A stretch of 64,000 bases of DNA from Raineyella sp044508675. GTDB lineage: Bacteria; Actinomycetota; Actinomycetes; Propionibacteriales; Propionibacteriaceae. Positions 52,685 to 61,051 of the stretch are shown piece by piece. Each line of letters opens with the position of its first letter. Position 1 is the first letter of the stretch. The DNA is taken from contig JBIQHF010000009.1 in the NCBI GenBank assembly GCA_044508675.1, forward strand, positions 52,858 to 116,857. The letters run 5' to 3'. A program made the position numbers and the translations under genes. The notes beneath the pieces were generated by a model. That model did not search any database and was not told where the DNA came from. It was given only the letters and a program-made list of their open reading frames with translations.

Positions 52685-53142
52685 CGTGGCCCCCGGCGCA
52701 GCAGCCCAGCGGCCAGGCCGATCCCTGCGGCAGCGGCGAGCAGGCCCAACACGACGCTGCCCACGGCGTACGCCACGGCGACCGGGGCGTGGCCGGCAGC
52801 GGCCAGCTCGACCGTCCCGACCACCAGCGTGCTGTAGGTCGTATAACCGCCGAGGAAACCGGTGCCAGTGAGCAGTCGCAGGTCGCGGCGCGGCCCAGCG
52901 TCCGGACCGGTGCGGACCAGCCACTCCAACAGCACGCCCAGCAGGAGGGCGCCGGTCAAATTCACCGCGAACACGGCCAGCGGCCAGTCCCCGGTGCCGG
53001 GCAGCGCCAGCACCAGCCCCTGCCGGGCGGCGGTCCCCAACGTCCCCCCGAGCGTCACCAACCCGACCGACCGCCACCGCAGGGGCGCCTGCCCCGGCGA
53101 CGGTGTCCGGCCCACGGAAGCGGACCGGGGCGGAAGCGACAT
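52681..53142 (-). CDS. crcB: Fluoride efflux channel CrcB/Fluc, first subunit
   Basis: 153 residues with a 25-residue hydrophilic N-terminal extension, then four helices: LVTLGGTLGTAARQGLVL, FAVNLTGALLLGVLLEW (Asn of the pore), FLGGYTTYSTLVVGTVEL (TTYST), and a C-terminal helix ending LLRRGPR. It has Tyr in place of the first pore Phe of the box. A GTG three codons upstream is an alternative start. I found no fluoride riboswitch in 53143-53220. Confidence 0.9.
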   Translation of the reverse strand: MSLPPRSASVGRTPSPGQAPLRWRSVGLVTLGGTLGTAARQGLVLALPGTGDWPLAVFAVNLTGALLLGVLLEWLVRTGPDAGPRRDLRLLTGTGFLGGYTTYSTLVVGTVELAAAGHAPVAVAYAVGSVVLGLLAAAAGIGLAAGLLRRGPR

Positions 53143-53220
53143 GACCGGCACACTACTCCGGGCAATACTCGACCGCAGCCGGGGCGGACCGGCCCGCCCC
53201 GGCCGACCGCGCGTGGGATC

Positions 53221-54285
53221 ATGGCAGTCATGCGTCTGCTCATGCTCACCCACCCCGGCGCCAACCGTGTCTACGCCACCCACGCCACGAAGCTCGCCGC
53301 GGCAGAGCTGGCCGTGTGCGCACCAGGGGCGACCGAAGTCGAGCCCCGCACCGTGGCCGGGGTCGCCTACCTCGGCTTCCAGACCGCGGCCCTGGAGGGA
53401 ACCGACGAGGAGCGTACGGTCGCGCTGCGGCAGATCGCCCGGCAGTCCACGTTCCTGGCGCTGTTCGAGGAGACTGCCGAGGGGCTGCTCCGGCCGATCG
53501 AGGTCGCCGACCCGGACGATTTCCCCGACGACCTGACATCGATCCCCAAGTACCCGGGCAAGACCAACGAGCAGTTCACCCGGCTGCTGCTCAACGTGAC
53601 GCTGGCCGCGGTGGAGCGCCCGCTGACCGAGAAGTCCACGGTCCTGGACCCGCTGGCCGGTCGCGGCACCACCCTGACGACGGCTTGGACGGCCGGGCTG
53701 AACGCCGCCGGCGTCGAGGTCGACGAGAAGGCCGTGGAACAGATGGCGGCGTTCCTGAAGACCTACCTGCGCCGCGGCCACTACAAGCACACCGCAGCCA
53801 TGGTCCCGGTCCGCCGCGAGGGCAAGAGCCTGGGCCGCAAGTTCGAGGCCACGGCGCACCTGGGCGATCGGGACCTCACGATGGGGGTGTTCACCGGCGA
53901 CACCCGCTCCTCGGCCAAGCTGTGGGGCAAGAAGCACTTCGACGCCATTGTGACCGACGCGCCGTACGGCGTGGTCCACGGTTCCCGCTCCGACGTGGTC
54001 GGCACCACCGGGAAGCGGGACCGCTCCCCGGCCGGCCTGCTCAAGGGTTCGATCGGCGTGTGGGCGCACCAACTCAAGGTCGGTGGCGCCCTCGGCCTGT
54101 CCTGGAACACCCACGGCCTGAAGCGTGACGACCTGGTCGCCATGGTCGAGGAGGCCGGCCTGGTGGTGAAGGACGATGGCCCGTGGCGGGGATTCGAGCA
54201 CCGGGTCGACTCCTCGATCCAGCGCGACCTGCTGGTGGCGGTGAAACCGGCAACGCCATCACCGGTGGCCGAGGCCGACGACTAG
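53221..54285 (+). CDS. Trm11/TrmG10-like SAM-dependent methyltransferase
   Basis: 354 residues; ATG 53221 is followed by a second possible start at 53230. The catalytic half has VLDPLAGRGTTLTTAW (motif I) and DAIVTDAPYGVVHG (motif IV of the D/N-PPY type, here DAPYG), the pattern of archaeal TrmG10 and Trm11 enzymes that methylate guanine N2 in tRNA. The N-terminal 110 residues do not look like a clear THUMP domain. Substrate is therefore open: tRNA, rRNA or other. Its TAG stop forms the start of the sixA -10. Confidence 0.75.
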   Translation: MAVMRLLMLTHPGANRVYATHATKLAAAELAVCAPGATEVEPRTVAGVAYLGFQTAALEGTDEERTVALRQIARQSTFLALFEETAEGLLRPIEVADPDDFPDDLTSIPKYPGKTNEQFTRLLLNVTLAAVERPLTEKSTVLDPLAGRGTTLTTAWTAGLNAAGVEVDEKAVEQMAAFLKTYLRRGHYKHTAAMVPVRREGKSLGRKFEATAHLGDRDLTMGVFTGDTRSSAKLWGKKHFDAIVTDAPYGVVHGSRSDVVGTTGKRDRSPAGLLKGSIGVWAHQLKVGGALGLSWNTHGLKRDDLVAMVEEAGLVVKDDGPWRGFEHRVDSSIQRDLLVAVKPATPSPVAEADD

Positions 54286-54288
54286 GCT
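54283..54288 (+). promoter_or_regulatory. -10 of leaderless sixA, made from the upstream stop codon
   Basis: TAGGCT begins with the TAG stop of the methyltransferase; a 7-nt spacer leads to ATG 54296. Confidence 0.6.
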
Positions 54289-54295
54289 TGGGGGC

Positions 54296-54832
54296 ATGGA
54301 GCAGCGCCCGGCCGGTGCCACCGAGGACGAGCACGTCCTGTACCTCATGCGTCATGCCAAGGCGGAGGTTCTCCGCCCCGGCGAGGATGACTCCCAACGA
54401 CAGCTGATCGACCGCGGACGCCGGCAGGCGCGCTGCGTCGGCGATTGGCTGGCCGAGAAGGGGGCACGGATCGATCGCGTCCTGTGCTCGGAGGCCGTGC
54501 GCGCGCGCCAGACGTTGGAGCACCTGGACCTCAGCGCGCCCACCGACTTCACCTGGGACCTCTACAACGCGGGGGCGGAGCGGATCCTGGACCAGCTGCA
54601 CGAGGTGGACGAGAGCGTCGGCACGGTCCTGGTCGTGGCCCATGCCCCCGGGATCCCCGCGCTGACCTGGGACCTGGCCGAGCCGATCATCTCCGACCAG
54701 GACGCCAAGGCGACCATCGCCCACCACTTCCCGCCCTCGACCACCGTCCGACTCGAGTTCCTCGGCCGGTGGCGGGACCTGGACCTGGACACCGCCCGGC
54801 TCACGCACACCCGGATCTGCGACGTGGCCTGA
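54296..54832 (+). CDS. Phosphohistidine phosphatase SixA-like (histidine phosphatase superfamily)
   Basis: 178 residues. The nucleophile motif is LYLMRHAKAE (RHAK form, typical of SixA), and VVAHAPGIPAL carries the second catalytic His. It probably removes phosphate from protein histidines; in E. coli the target is an HPt domain or NPr. No HPt protein is in the window, so the partner is unknown. It is probably leaderless. Confidence 0.85.
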   Translation: MEQRPAGATEDEHVLYLMRHAKAEVLRPGEDDSQRQLIDRGRRQARCVGDWLAEKGARIDRVLCSEAVRARQTLEHLDLSAPTDFTWDLYNAGAERILDQLHEVDESVGTVLVVAHAPGIPALTWDLAEPIISDQDAKATIAHHFPPSTTVRLEFLGRWRDLDLDTARLTHTRICDVA

Positions 54833-54891
54833 GTGTTGCTGGTGCCAGATGTTGTGATGCGGGCGACGCTGGGCCACGCTGTACCGAAGGG

Positions 54892-54925
54892 CAATTTGAT
54901 TGAATATTGAACCAATTGGTAGCAT
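54892..54925 (+). promoter_or_regulatory. Promoter with embedded palindromic operator (leaderless dioxygenase gene)
   Basis: TTGATT (54896-54901), an 18-bp spacer, then TAGCAT (54920-54925), 6 nt before ATG 54932. A 27-bp imperfect palindrome centred on AATATT (54892-54918) covers the -35 and spacer, an arrangement that suits repression by a MarR- or TetR-type protein. It is a local AT-rich island. Confidence 0.6.
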
Positions 54926-54931
54926 TCTCCC

Positions 54932-55708
54932 ATGATCGATCGCATGCCCGTCCTGTTCCTCAGCCACGGCGCCCCGCCGCTCGCCGACGACCCCCACTGG
55001 CCCGGCCAGCTCAACGCCTGGGCCCGCACCCTTCCCGTGCCGGAATCGATCCTGATGATCTCCGCACATTGGGAGCAGGCCCCGATCACGGTCTCCTCGA
55101 CGATCGGCGCCCCGCTGGTCTACGACTTCTGGGGATTCCCGGAGAAGTACTACCAGGTGACGTACGACGCGCCGGTGGCCCCGCAGCTCGCCGAGGATAT
55201 CGGCTGGCTCCTCGACCCACGCACGCCCATCCACGTGGACCAGGAGCGCGGCTTGGACCACGGCGCGTACGTCCCGCTGGTCGAGATGTACCCGAAGGCC
55301 GACATCCCGGTGCTGCAGCTGTCGCTGCCGACCCTCGATCCCCGGCGACTGTTCACGATCGGTGAGCAGCTCGCACCGCTGCGCGACGAAGGCGTGCTCA
55401 TCATCGGGTCCGGCTTCACCACCCACAACCTGCGCGCGATGACGTCGACCGTGGACGGGACGCCCCATCCGCAACTGGCCGCCTTCGACGCCTGGGCCGC
55501 CGACGTGGTCACCCGGGGAGACGTCGACGCGGTCCTCGACTTCGCCGCCAGGGTCCCGGAGGCCCGGGCCGCCCATCCGCGGACCGAGCACTGGGCGCCG
55601 ATCCACGCCGTGCTGGGGGCAGCCAGCCGTACCGGTGACGAGAAGGGCACCACCGCCATCGACGGCTCCTGGATCGGCCTGTCCAAGCGGTCCTGGACCT
55701 TCGGTTGA
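54932..55708 (+). CDS. Class III extradiol dioxygenase (LigB/DODA-type)
   Basis: 258 residues. LigB superfamily, DODA/YgiD group, which opens catechol-type rings with Fe(II) or Zn. Metal and catalytic residues appear in FLSHGAPPLADD, MISAHWEQAPIT, LDHGAYVPL and GSGFTTHNLRAM. ATG 54944 (MPVLFLSHG) is an alternative start, but the promoter spacing favours 54932 on a leaderless mRNA. The natural substrate is unknown. It lies 39 kb from the benzoate genes and is of another class from the usual catechol dioxygenases, so a link to ben is not indicated. Confidence 0.85.
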   Translation: MIDRMPVLFLSHGAPPLADDPHWPGQLNAWARTLPVPESILMISAHWEQAPITVSSTIGAPLVYDFWGFPEKYYQVTYDAPVAPQLAEDIGWLLDPRTPIHVDQERGLDHGAYVPLVEMYPKADIPVLQLSLPTLDPRRLFTIGEQLAPLRDEGVLIIGSGFTTHNLRAMTSTVDGTPHPQLAAFDAWAADVVTRGDVDAVLDFAARVPEARAAHPRTEHWAPIHAVLGAASRTGDEKGTTAIDGSWIGLSKRSWTFG

Positions 55709-55730
55709 CCTTCGGGGGGACCGGGAGTGG

Positions 55731-55777
55731 GCCGGTCGGTCAAGGTGTACTGACGCCGGTCGGTCAGGTGTACTGAC
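55731..55777. repeat. Tandem repeat across the sqdX stop codon
   Basis: Two adjacent copies of a 23-24-bp unit (55731-55754 and 55755-55777) differing by one inserted A; the second contains the stop codon and last residues (QYT) of the sqdX-like gene. Confidence 0.7.
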
Positions 55778-56912
55778 GGGCCCACCAGGCCCGCCAGTGC
55801 AGCTCCTGGGCGTGCTGGTAGTACTCGAGGAGGCGTTCGGTGGCTGCCCGCCATCCCCACTTCTCGGTCTCGGCCCGACCCGCCGCCGCGAACCGCTGGC
55901 GGAGCTCCGGATCGTTGACGAGCAGCATGATGTTGTCGGCGAGCTCGTCCGCGTCGCCGGGCTCGAAGAGGAAGCCGTTTTCCCCGTCTGCGATGACGTC
56001 GGGGATGCCGCCGGCCCGGGCGCCGATCACCGGGACCCCGCTGGCCATCGACTCCAGGGCGACCAGCCCCAGCGTCTCGGTCGTCGACGGAAAGGCGAAC
56101 ACGTCGGCCGAGGCGTAGGCGGCGGCGAGGTCATCACCGCTCAGGTATCCGGTGAACACGGTCGGAGTGCCGGCGAAGTCCTTCTGGAGCTGTTCCCGCG
56201 CGGGACCCGATCCCACGATGGCGAGGCGTACGCCGGGCATCCGGTCCATCGCCCGACGCAGCACGTCGAGCTTCTTCTCCACCGCGATCCGGCCCACGTA
56301 CACCACCAACGGATCCTCGGGATGGCCATCGCTGAGGCGGGCCCGCATCTCGGTGGTGCACTTGTCCGGGTGGTACATCACGGTGTCGACGCCCTTGGGC
56401 CACAGCTTGACCCGTCGGATACCGATCCCCCGGGCCGCCTCGACCATCTGCGGGGACGTGCACAGGTTCATGTCGGCCAGGTTGTGCAACCCGCTGATGT
56501 AGCGCTTGGCGAAGCTCTGCAGGAACCCCAGGTCCATCGCCTCGGTGTACTTCGGCAGGTCCGTGTGGAAGGAGGCCAGCAACGGGATGTTGCGCCGCCT
56601 GCCGGACAGTATTCCGTAGGCCGCCAGCGCCACCGGGTTGACCGCGTGGACCACGTCCGGGGTGAACTCCTCGAGCGTACGGGCGATCCGCGGGGTCGGC
56701 ATGCCGACATGGATCTCCGGGTACCAGGGCTTGAGCGGGGCCGAGCGGACGCGGACGACCGGATACCCGCAGAACTCGGTCAGATCGGTGCCCGGGGAGA
56801 AGATCACCACGTCCTGGTCGAGTGCCCGCAACTGCTCGATCGTCCGCACCAGTCGCGTCACCACGCCGTCGATCTTGGGCAGGAAGACCTCGGTGAAGAT
56901 GGCTATGCGCAC
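55764..56912 (-). CDS. sqdX: Sulfoquinovosyltransferase (SqdX/SQD2-like, GT4)
   Basis: 382 residues from GTG 56912. A GT-B family 4 glycosyltransferase. RIAIFTEVFLPKIDGVVTRL, SFHTDLPKYTEA, LCTSPQMVEAARG, LWPKGVDTVMYHP, LVVYVGRIAVEKKLD and FAFPSTTETLGLVALE follow plant SQD2 and cyanobacterial SqdX stretch by stretch. These enzymes move sulfoquinovose from UDP-sulfoquinovose to diacylglycerol, making the sulfolipid SQDG at the membrane. The preceding gene makes the donor sugar, which strongly supports this reading over PimB/MgtA-type mannosyltransferases, its nearest alternatives. 28 bp separate it from sqdB on the same strand. Confidence 0.82.
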   Translation of the reverse strand: MRIAIFTEVFLPKIDGVVTRLVRTIEQLRALDQDVVIFSPGTDLTEFCGYPVVRVRSAPLKPWYPEIHVGMPTPRIARTLEEFTPDVVHAVNPVALAAYGILSGRRRNIPLLASFHTDLPKYTEAMDLGFLQSFAKRYISGLHNLADMNLCTSPQMVEAARGIGIRRVKLWPKGVDTVMYHPDKCTTEMRARLSDGHPEDPLVVYVGRIAVEKKLDVLRRAMDRMPGVRLAIVGSGPAREQLQKDFAGTPTVFTGYLSGDDLAAAYASADVFAFPSTTETLGLVALESMASGVPVIGARAGGIPDVIADGENGFLFEPGDADELADNIMLLVNDPELRQRFAAAGRAETEKWGWRAATERLLEYYQHAQELHWRAWWARQYT

Positions 56913-56940
56913 GACGCCCCCGCTCGCGTTCCGTCGACCG

Positions 56941-58158
56941 TCAGGCCTGCGTGGTGTCGTCCTCGTAACCGGCCGGCACGCCGGGCCGCTGGTTCTTGGT
57001 CCACAACGAGCGGGCCGGGATCTTGGAACGGTCGGCGCGGTCGGCGTACTTGCGGGCCACCTCGGTGACCTCCAGCAGCAGGCCGTCGTCAAGCGTGATC
57101 GGCTCCCATCCGTACGACAGGAAGGTGTCGTGGGTGACGAGCAGGTCGTTCTCCTGGTCCTCCTTGCGGGGGTCCGGCACGCAGGCGAGCTCGGCACCGG
57201 TCATGTCGGCGATCTTCTTCGCCAGGTCCCGCACCCGCAGTGTCTCGGCCTGCTGGTTGAGGATCTTGACCCGCTCGCCCTGGGCGGGCGGGTTGTCCAG
57301 GGCCATCCCGACGCACTTGGTGGTGTCGACGATGTGAATGAACGCGCGGGTCTGGCCGCCGGTGCCGTGCACGGTCATCGGGTAGCCGACCGCTGCCTGC
57401 ATCAGGAAGCGGTTGAGCACCGTGCCGTAGTCACCGTCGTAGTCGAAGCGGTTGACCAGGCGCGGATCCTGGAGGGTCTCGGGTGTGTTGGTGCCCCACA
57501 CGATGCCCTGGTGCAGGTCGGTGATGCGCAGCCGGTCGTTCTTCACGTAGTAGGCGAAGAGGAGCTGGTCGAGGGTCTTGGTCATGTGGTAGATCGAGCC
57601 CGGGTTGGTCGGGTAGAGGATCTGCTGCTTGACCGGCTCGCCGCCGTCCTCGCGGGGGATCTCGATGTCGAGGTAGCCCTCGGGGATCTCCATGCCGGCA
57701 GTGCCGTAACCGTACACGCCCATCGTGCCGAGGTGAACGATGTGGATGTCCTGGCCGGACTCGACCACGGCCGCGAGCAGGTTGTGCGTCGCGTTGGTGT
57801 TGTTGTCGACCGTGTAGCGCTTGTGCCACGAGTCCTTCATGGAGTACGGCGCGGAGCGCTGCTCGGCGAAGTGGACCACAGCCTCCGGGCGCTCGGACTC
57901 GAGCAGCTGGAGGACGCCGGCGTAGTCCTGGGCGAGGTCGATGTTGCGGAAGCGGATGTCCTTGCCCGAAACCTCGTGCCACGCCGTCAGGCGGTCACCG
58001 ATGGTGGCGATGGGAGTCAGCGAATCGGCCCCCAGTTCCTCGTCGATCGCCCGACGCGACAAGTTGTCGACGATCACGACCTCGTCACCGCGAGCGGACA
58101 GGTGCAGGGCGGTGGGCCAACCACAGAATCCGTCGCCACCCAGAACCAGAACTTTCAC
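56941..58158 (-). CDS. sqdB: UDP-sulfoquinovose synthase (SQD1/SqdB)
   Basis: 405 residues from GTG 58158 with GGAGG upstream. An NAD-dependent extended SDR that makes UDP-sulfoquinovose from UDP-glucose and sulfite. The nucleotide motif is KVLVLGGDGFCGWPTALHL (GGDGxCGW is typical of SQD1). Catalytic Thr is in LGTMGVYGYG and Tyr/Lys in SIYHMTK. NRFDYDGDYGTVLNRFLMQA and RKEDQENDLLVTHD are specific to SQD1-type enzymes rather than UDP-galactose epimerases. Together with sqdX it forms the two-gene sulfolipid pathway. Confidence 0.88.
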   Translation of the reverse strand: MKVLVLGGDGFCGWPTALHLSARGDEVVIVDNLSRRAIDEELGADSLTPIATIGDRLTAWHEVSGKDIRFRNIDLAQDYAGVLQLLESERPEAVVHFAEQRSAPYSMKDSWHKRYTVDNNTNATHNLLAAVVESGQDIHIVHLGTMGVYGYGTAGMEIPEGYLDIEIPREDGGEPVKQQILYPTNPGSIYHMTKTLDQLLFAYYVKNDRLRITDLHQGIVWGTNTPETLQDPRLVNRFDYDGDYGTVLNRFLMQAAVGYPMTVHGTGGQTRAFIHIVDTTKCVGMALDNPPAQGERVKILNQQAETLRVRDLAKKIADMTGAELACVPDPRKEDQENDLLVTHDTFLSYGWEPITLDDGLLLEVTEVARKYADRADRSKIPARSLWTKNQRPGVPAGYEDDTTQA

Positions 58159-58372
58159 AACGCCTCCATGTGGGATGCCCGGCCACGGTCGCCGGCTGCT
58201 CGCACCACGATAACCCAGCCGACGGCCCGCCTCCTGCCGCGATCCAGCGGGGGGTGAACGGTCGGTGAACGCCAAGCGACACCTGCGGTGGCCCCTTGGC
58301 TCCGATGGCACCCGGCCGCGTACGTGACAGGATGAGGGGAGCACCCGTGACGCCAGAAGGAAGAAGTGGACG

Positions 58373-58843
58373 ATGGCAGAACTCAAGGACCAGCTCCGGG
58401 CCGACATGAAGGCCGCGATGAAGGCGCACGACCAGCAGCGGCTTGGGGTGATCCGGATGGCGCTGGCCGCGATCATGAACGCGGAGGTGGAGGGCGAGGC
58501 CCACGAGCTGACCACCGAGCAGGAGCAGAAGTTGGTCACCAAGGAGGTCCGGCAGCGCCATGATTCCGCGGAGACGTACGCCCAGGGCGGCCGTCAGGAC
58601 CTGGTGGACAAGGAGCTCGCCGAGGCGGAGATCCTGCAGGGCTACCTGCCCGCCCCGATGACCGCGGCCGATGTCGAGTCCCTGATCGACGCCGAGTTCG
58701 CGGCAATCGAGGCCCAGACCGGGGCCGCGCCGACGATGAAGCAGATGGGCACGATCATGAAGGCAGTGAACGCCAAGGTGGCCGGCCGTTTCGACGGCGG
58801 CGCCATCGCGGGAATGGTCAAGGATCGCCTGGCCAAACTGTGA
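58373..58843 (+). CDS. GatB/YqeY-domain protein
   Basis: 156 residues, all YqeY: ELKDQLRADMKAAMKAHD at the N-terminus, IRMALAAIMNAEVE, and the C-terminal MGTIMKAVNAKVAGRFDGG resembling the tail of GatB of the amidotransferase. The role in bacteria is unclear; the tail suggests tRNA-related binding. The ATG follows AGAAGGAAGAAG. It stands alone, divergent from sqdB. Confidence 0.9.
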   Translation: MAELKDQLRADMKAAMKAHDQQRLGVIRMALAAIMNAEVEGEAHELTTEQEQKLVTKEVRQRHDSAETYAQGGRQDLVDKELAEAEILQGYLPAPMTAADVESLIDAEFAAIEAQTGAAPTMKQMGTIMKAVNAKVAGRFDGGAIAGMVKDRLAKL

Positions 58844-58951
58844 CAGATATCACGAAGTCCTGACGGATCCGCGGTGGGGACGGCCTCTGCCCACCTCTGA
58901 CCGCCCTGTCGCCTGGGTGGGTGAGCCGAAGAATGTGCCTACCGCACGCAG

Positions 58952-58988
58952 ACGCCAGTGGGCCCCGCCTGACGGGGCCCACTGGCGT
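58952..58988. terminator. Bidirectional terminator between yqeY and the LGFP gene
   Basis: A perfect 16-bp stem, ACGCCAGTGGGCCCCG with CGGGGCCCACTGGCGT, and a 5-nt loop, between two convergent genes. Confidence 0.8.
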
Positions 58989-59001
58989 TGCTGGATGCTG
59001 C

Positions 59002-60876
59002 TCACGGCCGGGAGTCGTAGACCACTCCTGGCCGGGGATCACCGATCACGTCACTGGCGGTGACCAGGGTGTAACCGTTGTTCTTCATATTCCGGATGAT
59101 GTCCGGCACTGCCTCGACCGTTTCGGGGTACAGGTCGTGCATCAGCACGATGCCGCCGGGCTTGGCGCCATTGGTGGCGTTCCGGATCGTGGTCGCGGTG
59201 TCCAGGTGGTACCAGTCCGAGGTCTCGATGTTCCAGACCACCACGGCCATGCCCTCCTGGCCCGAGACCGAGACGACCGTCTGGTTGTACGCGCCGTGCG
59301 GCGGGCGCATCAGGGTCGGTCGCTCCCCGACCGTCGCCTCGATCGTGTTCGAGGTGCGGTTGAGCTGCGAGGCGATCTCCGAGGAGTCCACCTCGGTGAG
59401 CCGCGGGTGGTCCCAGGTGTGGTTCATCACCTCGTTGCCGTTCGCGTGGGCGCGCTGGGCCGTCGCCGGGTACCGCTCGATGTTCGACCCCATCGCGAAG
59501 AAGGTGGCCTGGACGTTCTGTGAGTCGAGGATGTCCAGCAGCCGGCTGGTGTGTTGGCTGGGCCCGTCGTCGAAGGTCAGGGCGACGCACCGCTGCACCG
59601 CACAGTCGATCACGCCCACGTCCGAGCGCCACTTGATCTTGCCGTTCTCGAACTCGGAGGTGCACAACGTGCCCCCGGCACCCGTACGACACTCCTCGTC
59701 GGAGACCGGGTAGCCGTAACGACCCCCTTCCCAGCCGGTCGAGCCCCACTTGCCGAGGATCGCGCCCTTCACCCAGTGCGTCCCCGAGTCCGGCGACCAG
59801 TAGACCGCGCCGCCCTGGAAGTTGTTCAGGCAGCCGCCACGGACCAAGCCACAGCGCTCGTCACTGGTCGGGTAGCCGAGGAAACCGGCCTCCCAGCCGG
59901 CCGAGCCCCACTTGCCGAGGATCGCGCCCTTGACGTAGTGCGCGTCGGTGGTGGGCGACCAGTAGATCGTGCCGTGCTCGAAGTTGCTCAGACAGCCCCC
60001 ACCGACCAGGCCACACCGCTCGTCGCCGACCGGGTAGCCGAGCAGACCGGCCTCCCAGCCAGTCGAACCCCACTTGCCGAGGATCGAGCCCTTCACGTAG
60101 TGGGTGCCGGTGTTCGGGGACCAGTAGATCGTCCCGTTCTCGTAGTTCTGCAGGCAGCCGCCGCCGACCAGGCCACACCGCTCGTCACTGGTCGGGTACC
60201 CCAGCAGGCCACGCTCGAAGTCGGTCGCTCCCCACTTCTCCCGGATCGCCCCCGTCGAGACGTGCGCCCCGGTGTCGGGCGACCACACGATCGCCGCCCC
60301 GAACTCGAACATCTGGAAGCAGCCGCCGCGGACCAGTCCGCACACCTCGTCGGTCACCGGGTATCCCAGCGAGCCACGTTCGTAGCCGGTCGCTCCCCAC
60401 TTCTCCCGGATCGCCCCCGTCGAGACGTGCGCCCCGGTGGCGGGTGACCACACGATCGCACTGTCGGGCCCGAACAGCTGGTAGCAGCCGCCGCGGACCC
60501 CGCCGCAGATCACCTCACTGGTCGGGGCGCCGAGCTGGGAGCGCACCGTCTCGTACTTCGCCGCAATCGCCGCCGCCCCCTCCGACGGCGCCGGCGACGG
60601 CGTGGCCGGCTGGGGCTCCTGGGCCGGCTCCGCCATCACCTCGACCTGCGGATCGGCCGGGACGGCCGGTTCCGGCTCGGTCGCGCCGGCGGGTGCCGGG
60701 ACAGTTTCCTGCGGGGCGGGCATCTCCACGGCAGTGGACGGGACCGTCGTGGCGGTCGGTGACCCGAAGGGTGTTGGCTCGGCGCCGAAGGCGGCCAAGG
60801 CGCCCGGCAGGGCCATACTCGTGCCGAGCACGAGGGCCGTCAGGACTGCACCCGCCCGACGTCGGTTGGATGTCAT
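59002..60876 (-). CDS. Secreted LGFP-repeat protein with NodB polysaccharide deacetylase domain
   Basis: 624 residues. An N-terminal signal peptide (about 1-32, ending near AAFGAEP), a Pro/Ala/Thr-rich stretch, then six LGFP-type repeats (about 100-425), each with a CGLVxGGC-like cysteine pair, xIYWSPxTGxHxVKGAI and GYP. LGFP repeats tether proteins to actinobacterial cell walls. The C-terminal NodB domain (about 435-610) has ALTFDDGPSQHT (catalytic base and metal Asp), NHTWDHPRL (the HxxxH metal pair), RPPHGAYN and IVLMHDLY, so it is probably an active de-N-acetylase of peptidoglycan or another wall glycan. A second, broken copy lies just upstream. Confidence 0.9.
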   Translation of the reverse strand: MTSNRRRAGAVLTALVLGTSMALPGALAAFGAEPTPFGSPTATTVPSTAVEMPAPQETVPAPAGATEPEPAVPADPQVEVMAEPAQEPQPATPSPAPSEGAAAIAAKYETVRSQLGAPTSEVICGGVRGGCYQLFGPDSAIVWSPATGAHVSTGAIREKWGATGYERGSLGYPVTDEVCGLVRGGCFQMFEFGAAIVWSPDTGAHVSTGAIREKWGATDFERGLLGYPTSDERCGLVGGGCLQNYENGTIYWSPNTGTHYVKGSILGKWGSTGWEAGLLGYPVGDERCGLVGGGCLSNFEHGTIYWSPTTDAHYVKGAILGKWGSAGWEAGFLGYPTSDERCGLVRGGCLNNFQGGAVYWSPDSGTHWVKGAILGKWGSTGWEGGRYGYPVSDEECRTGAGGTLCTSEFENGKIKWRSDVGVIDCAVQRCVALTFDDGPSQHTSRLLDILDSQNVQATFFAMGSNIERYPATAQRAHANGNEVMNHTWDHPRLTEVDSSEIASQLNRTSNTIEATVGERPTLMRPPHGAYNQTVVSVSGQEGMAVVVWNIETSDWYHLDTATTIRNATNGAKPGGIVLMHDLYPETVEAVPDIIRNMKNNGYTLVTASDVIGDPRPGVVYDSRP

Positions 60877-61051
60877 GCGTTCCCCCTAGAAGCAACGGCC
60901 GCCTCGTTGCGGACGGTCTGTTCCTCGTCCCCATCACCGTACGGGTGATATGGGTCACTCTTGCATGGCTCGACCTGTGGGAGGTGGGGAAACGCCGGGG
61001 AGGGTGGGCTCCGGCGTCGATCGGTTCAGCGCCCCCACGGTCATGGGCCAC

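Noticed and set aside
53143..53220. A fluoride riboswitch upstream of the crcB pair.
   Set aside because: The leader is too short and the conserved core is not visible.
54932..55708. The LigB/DODA-type dioxygenase as the missing catechol-cleavage step for the ben pathway.
   Set aside because: It is 39 kb away, under its own promoter, and of a class whose members act on other catechols; no evidence links it to benzoate.
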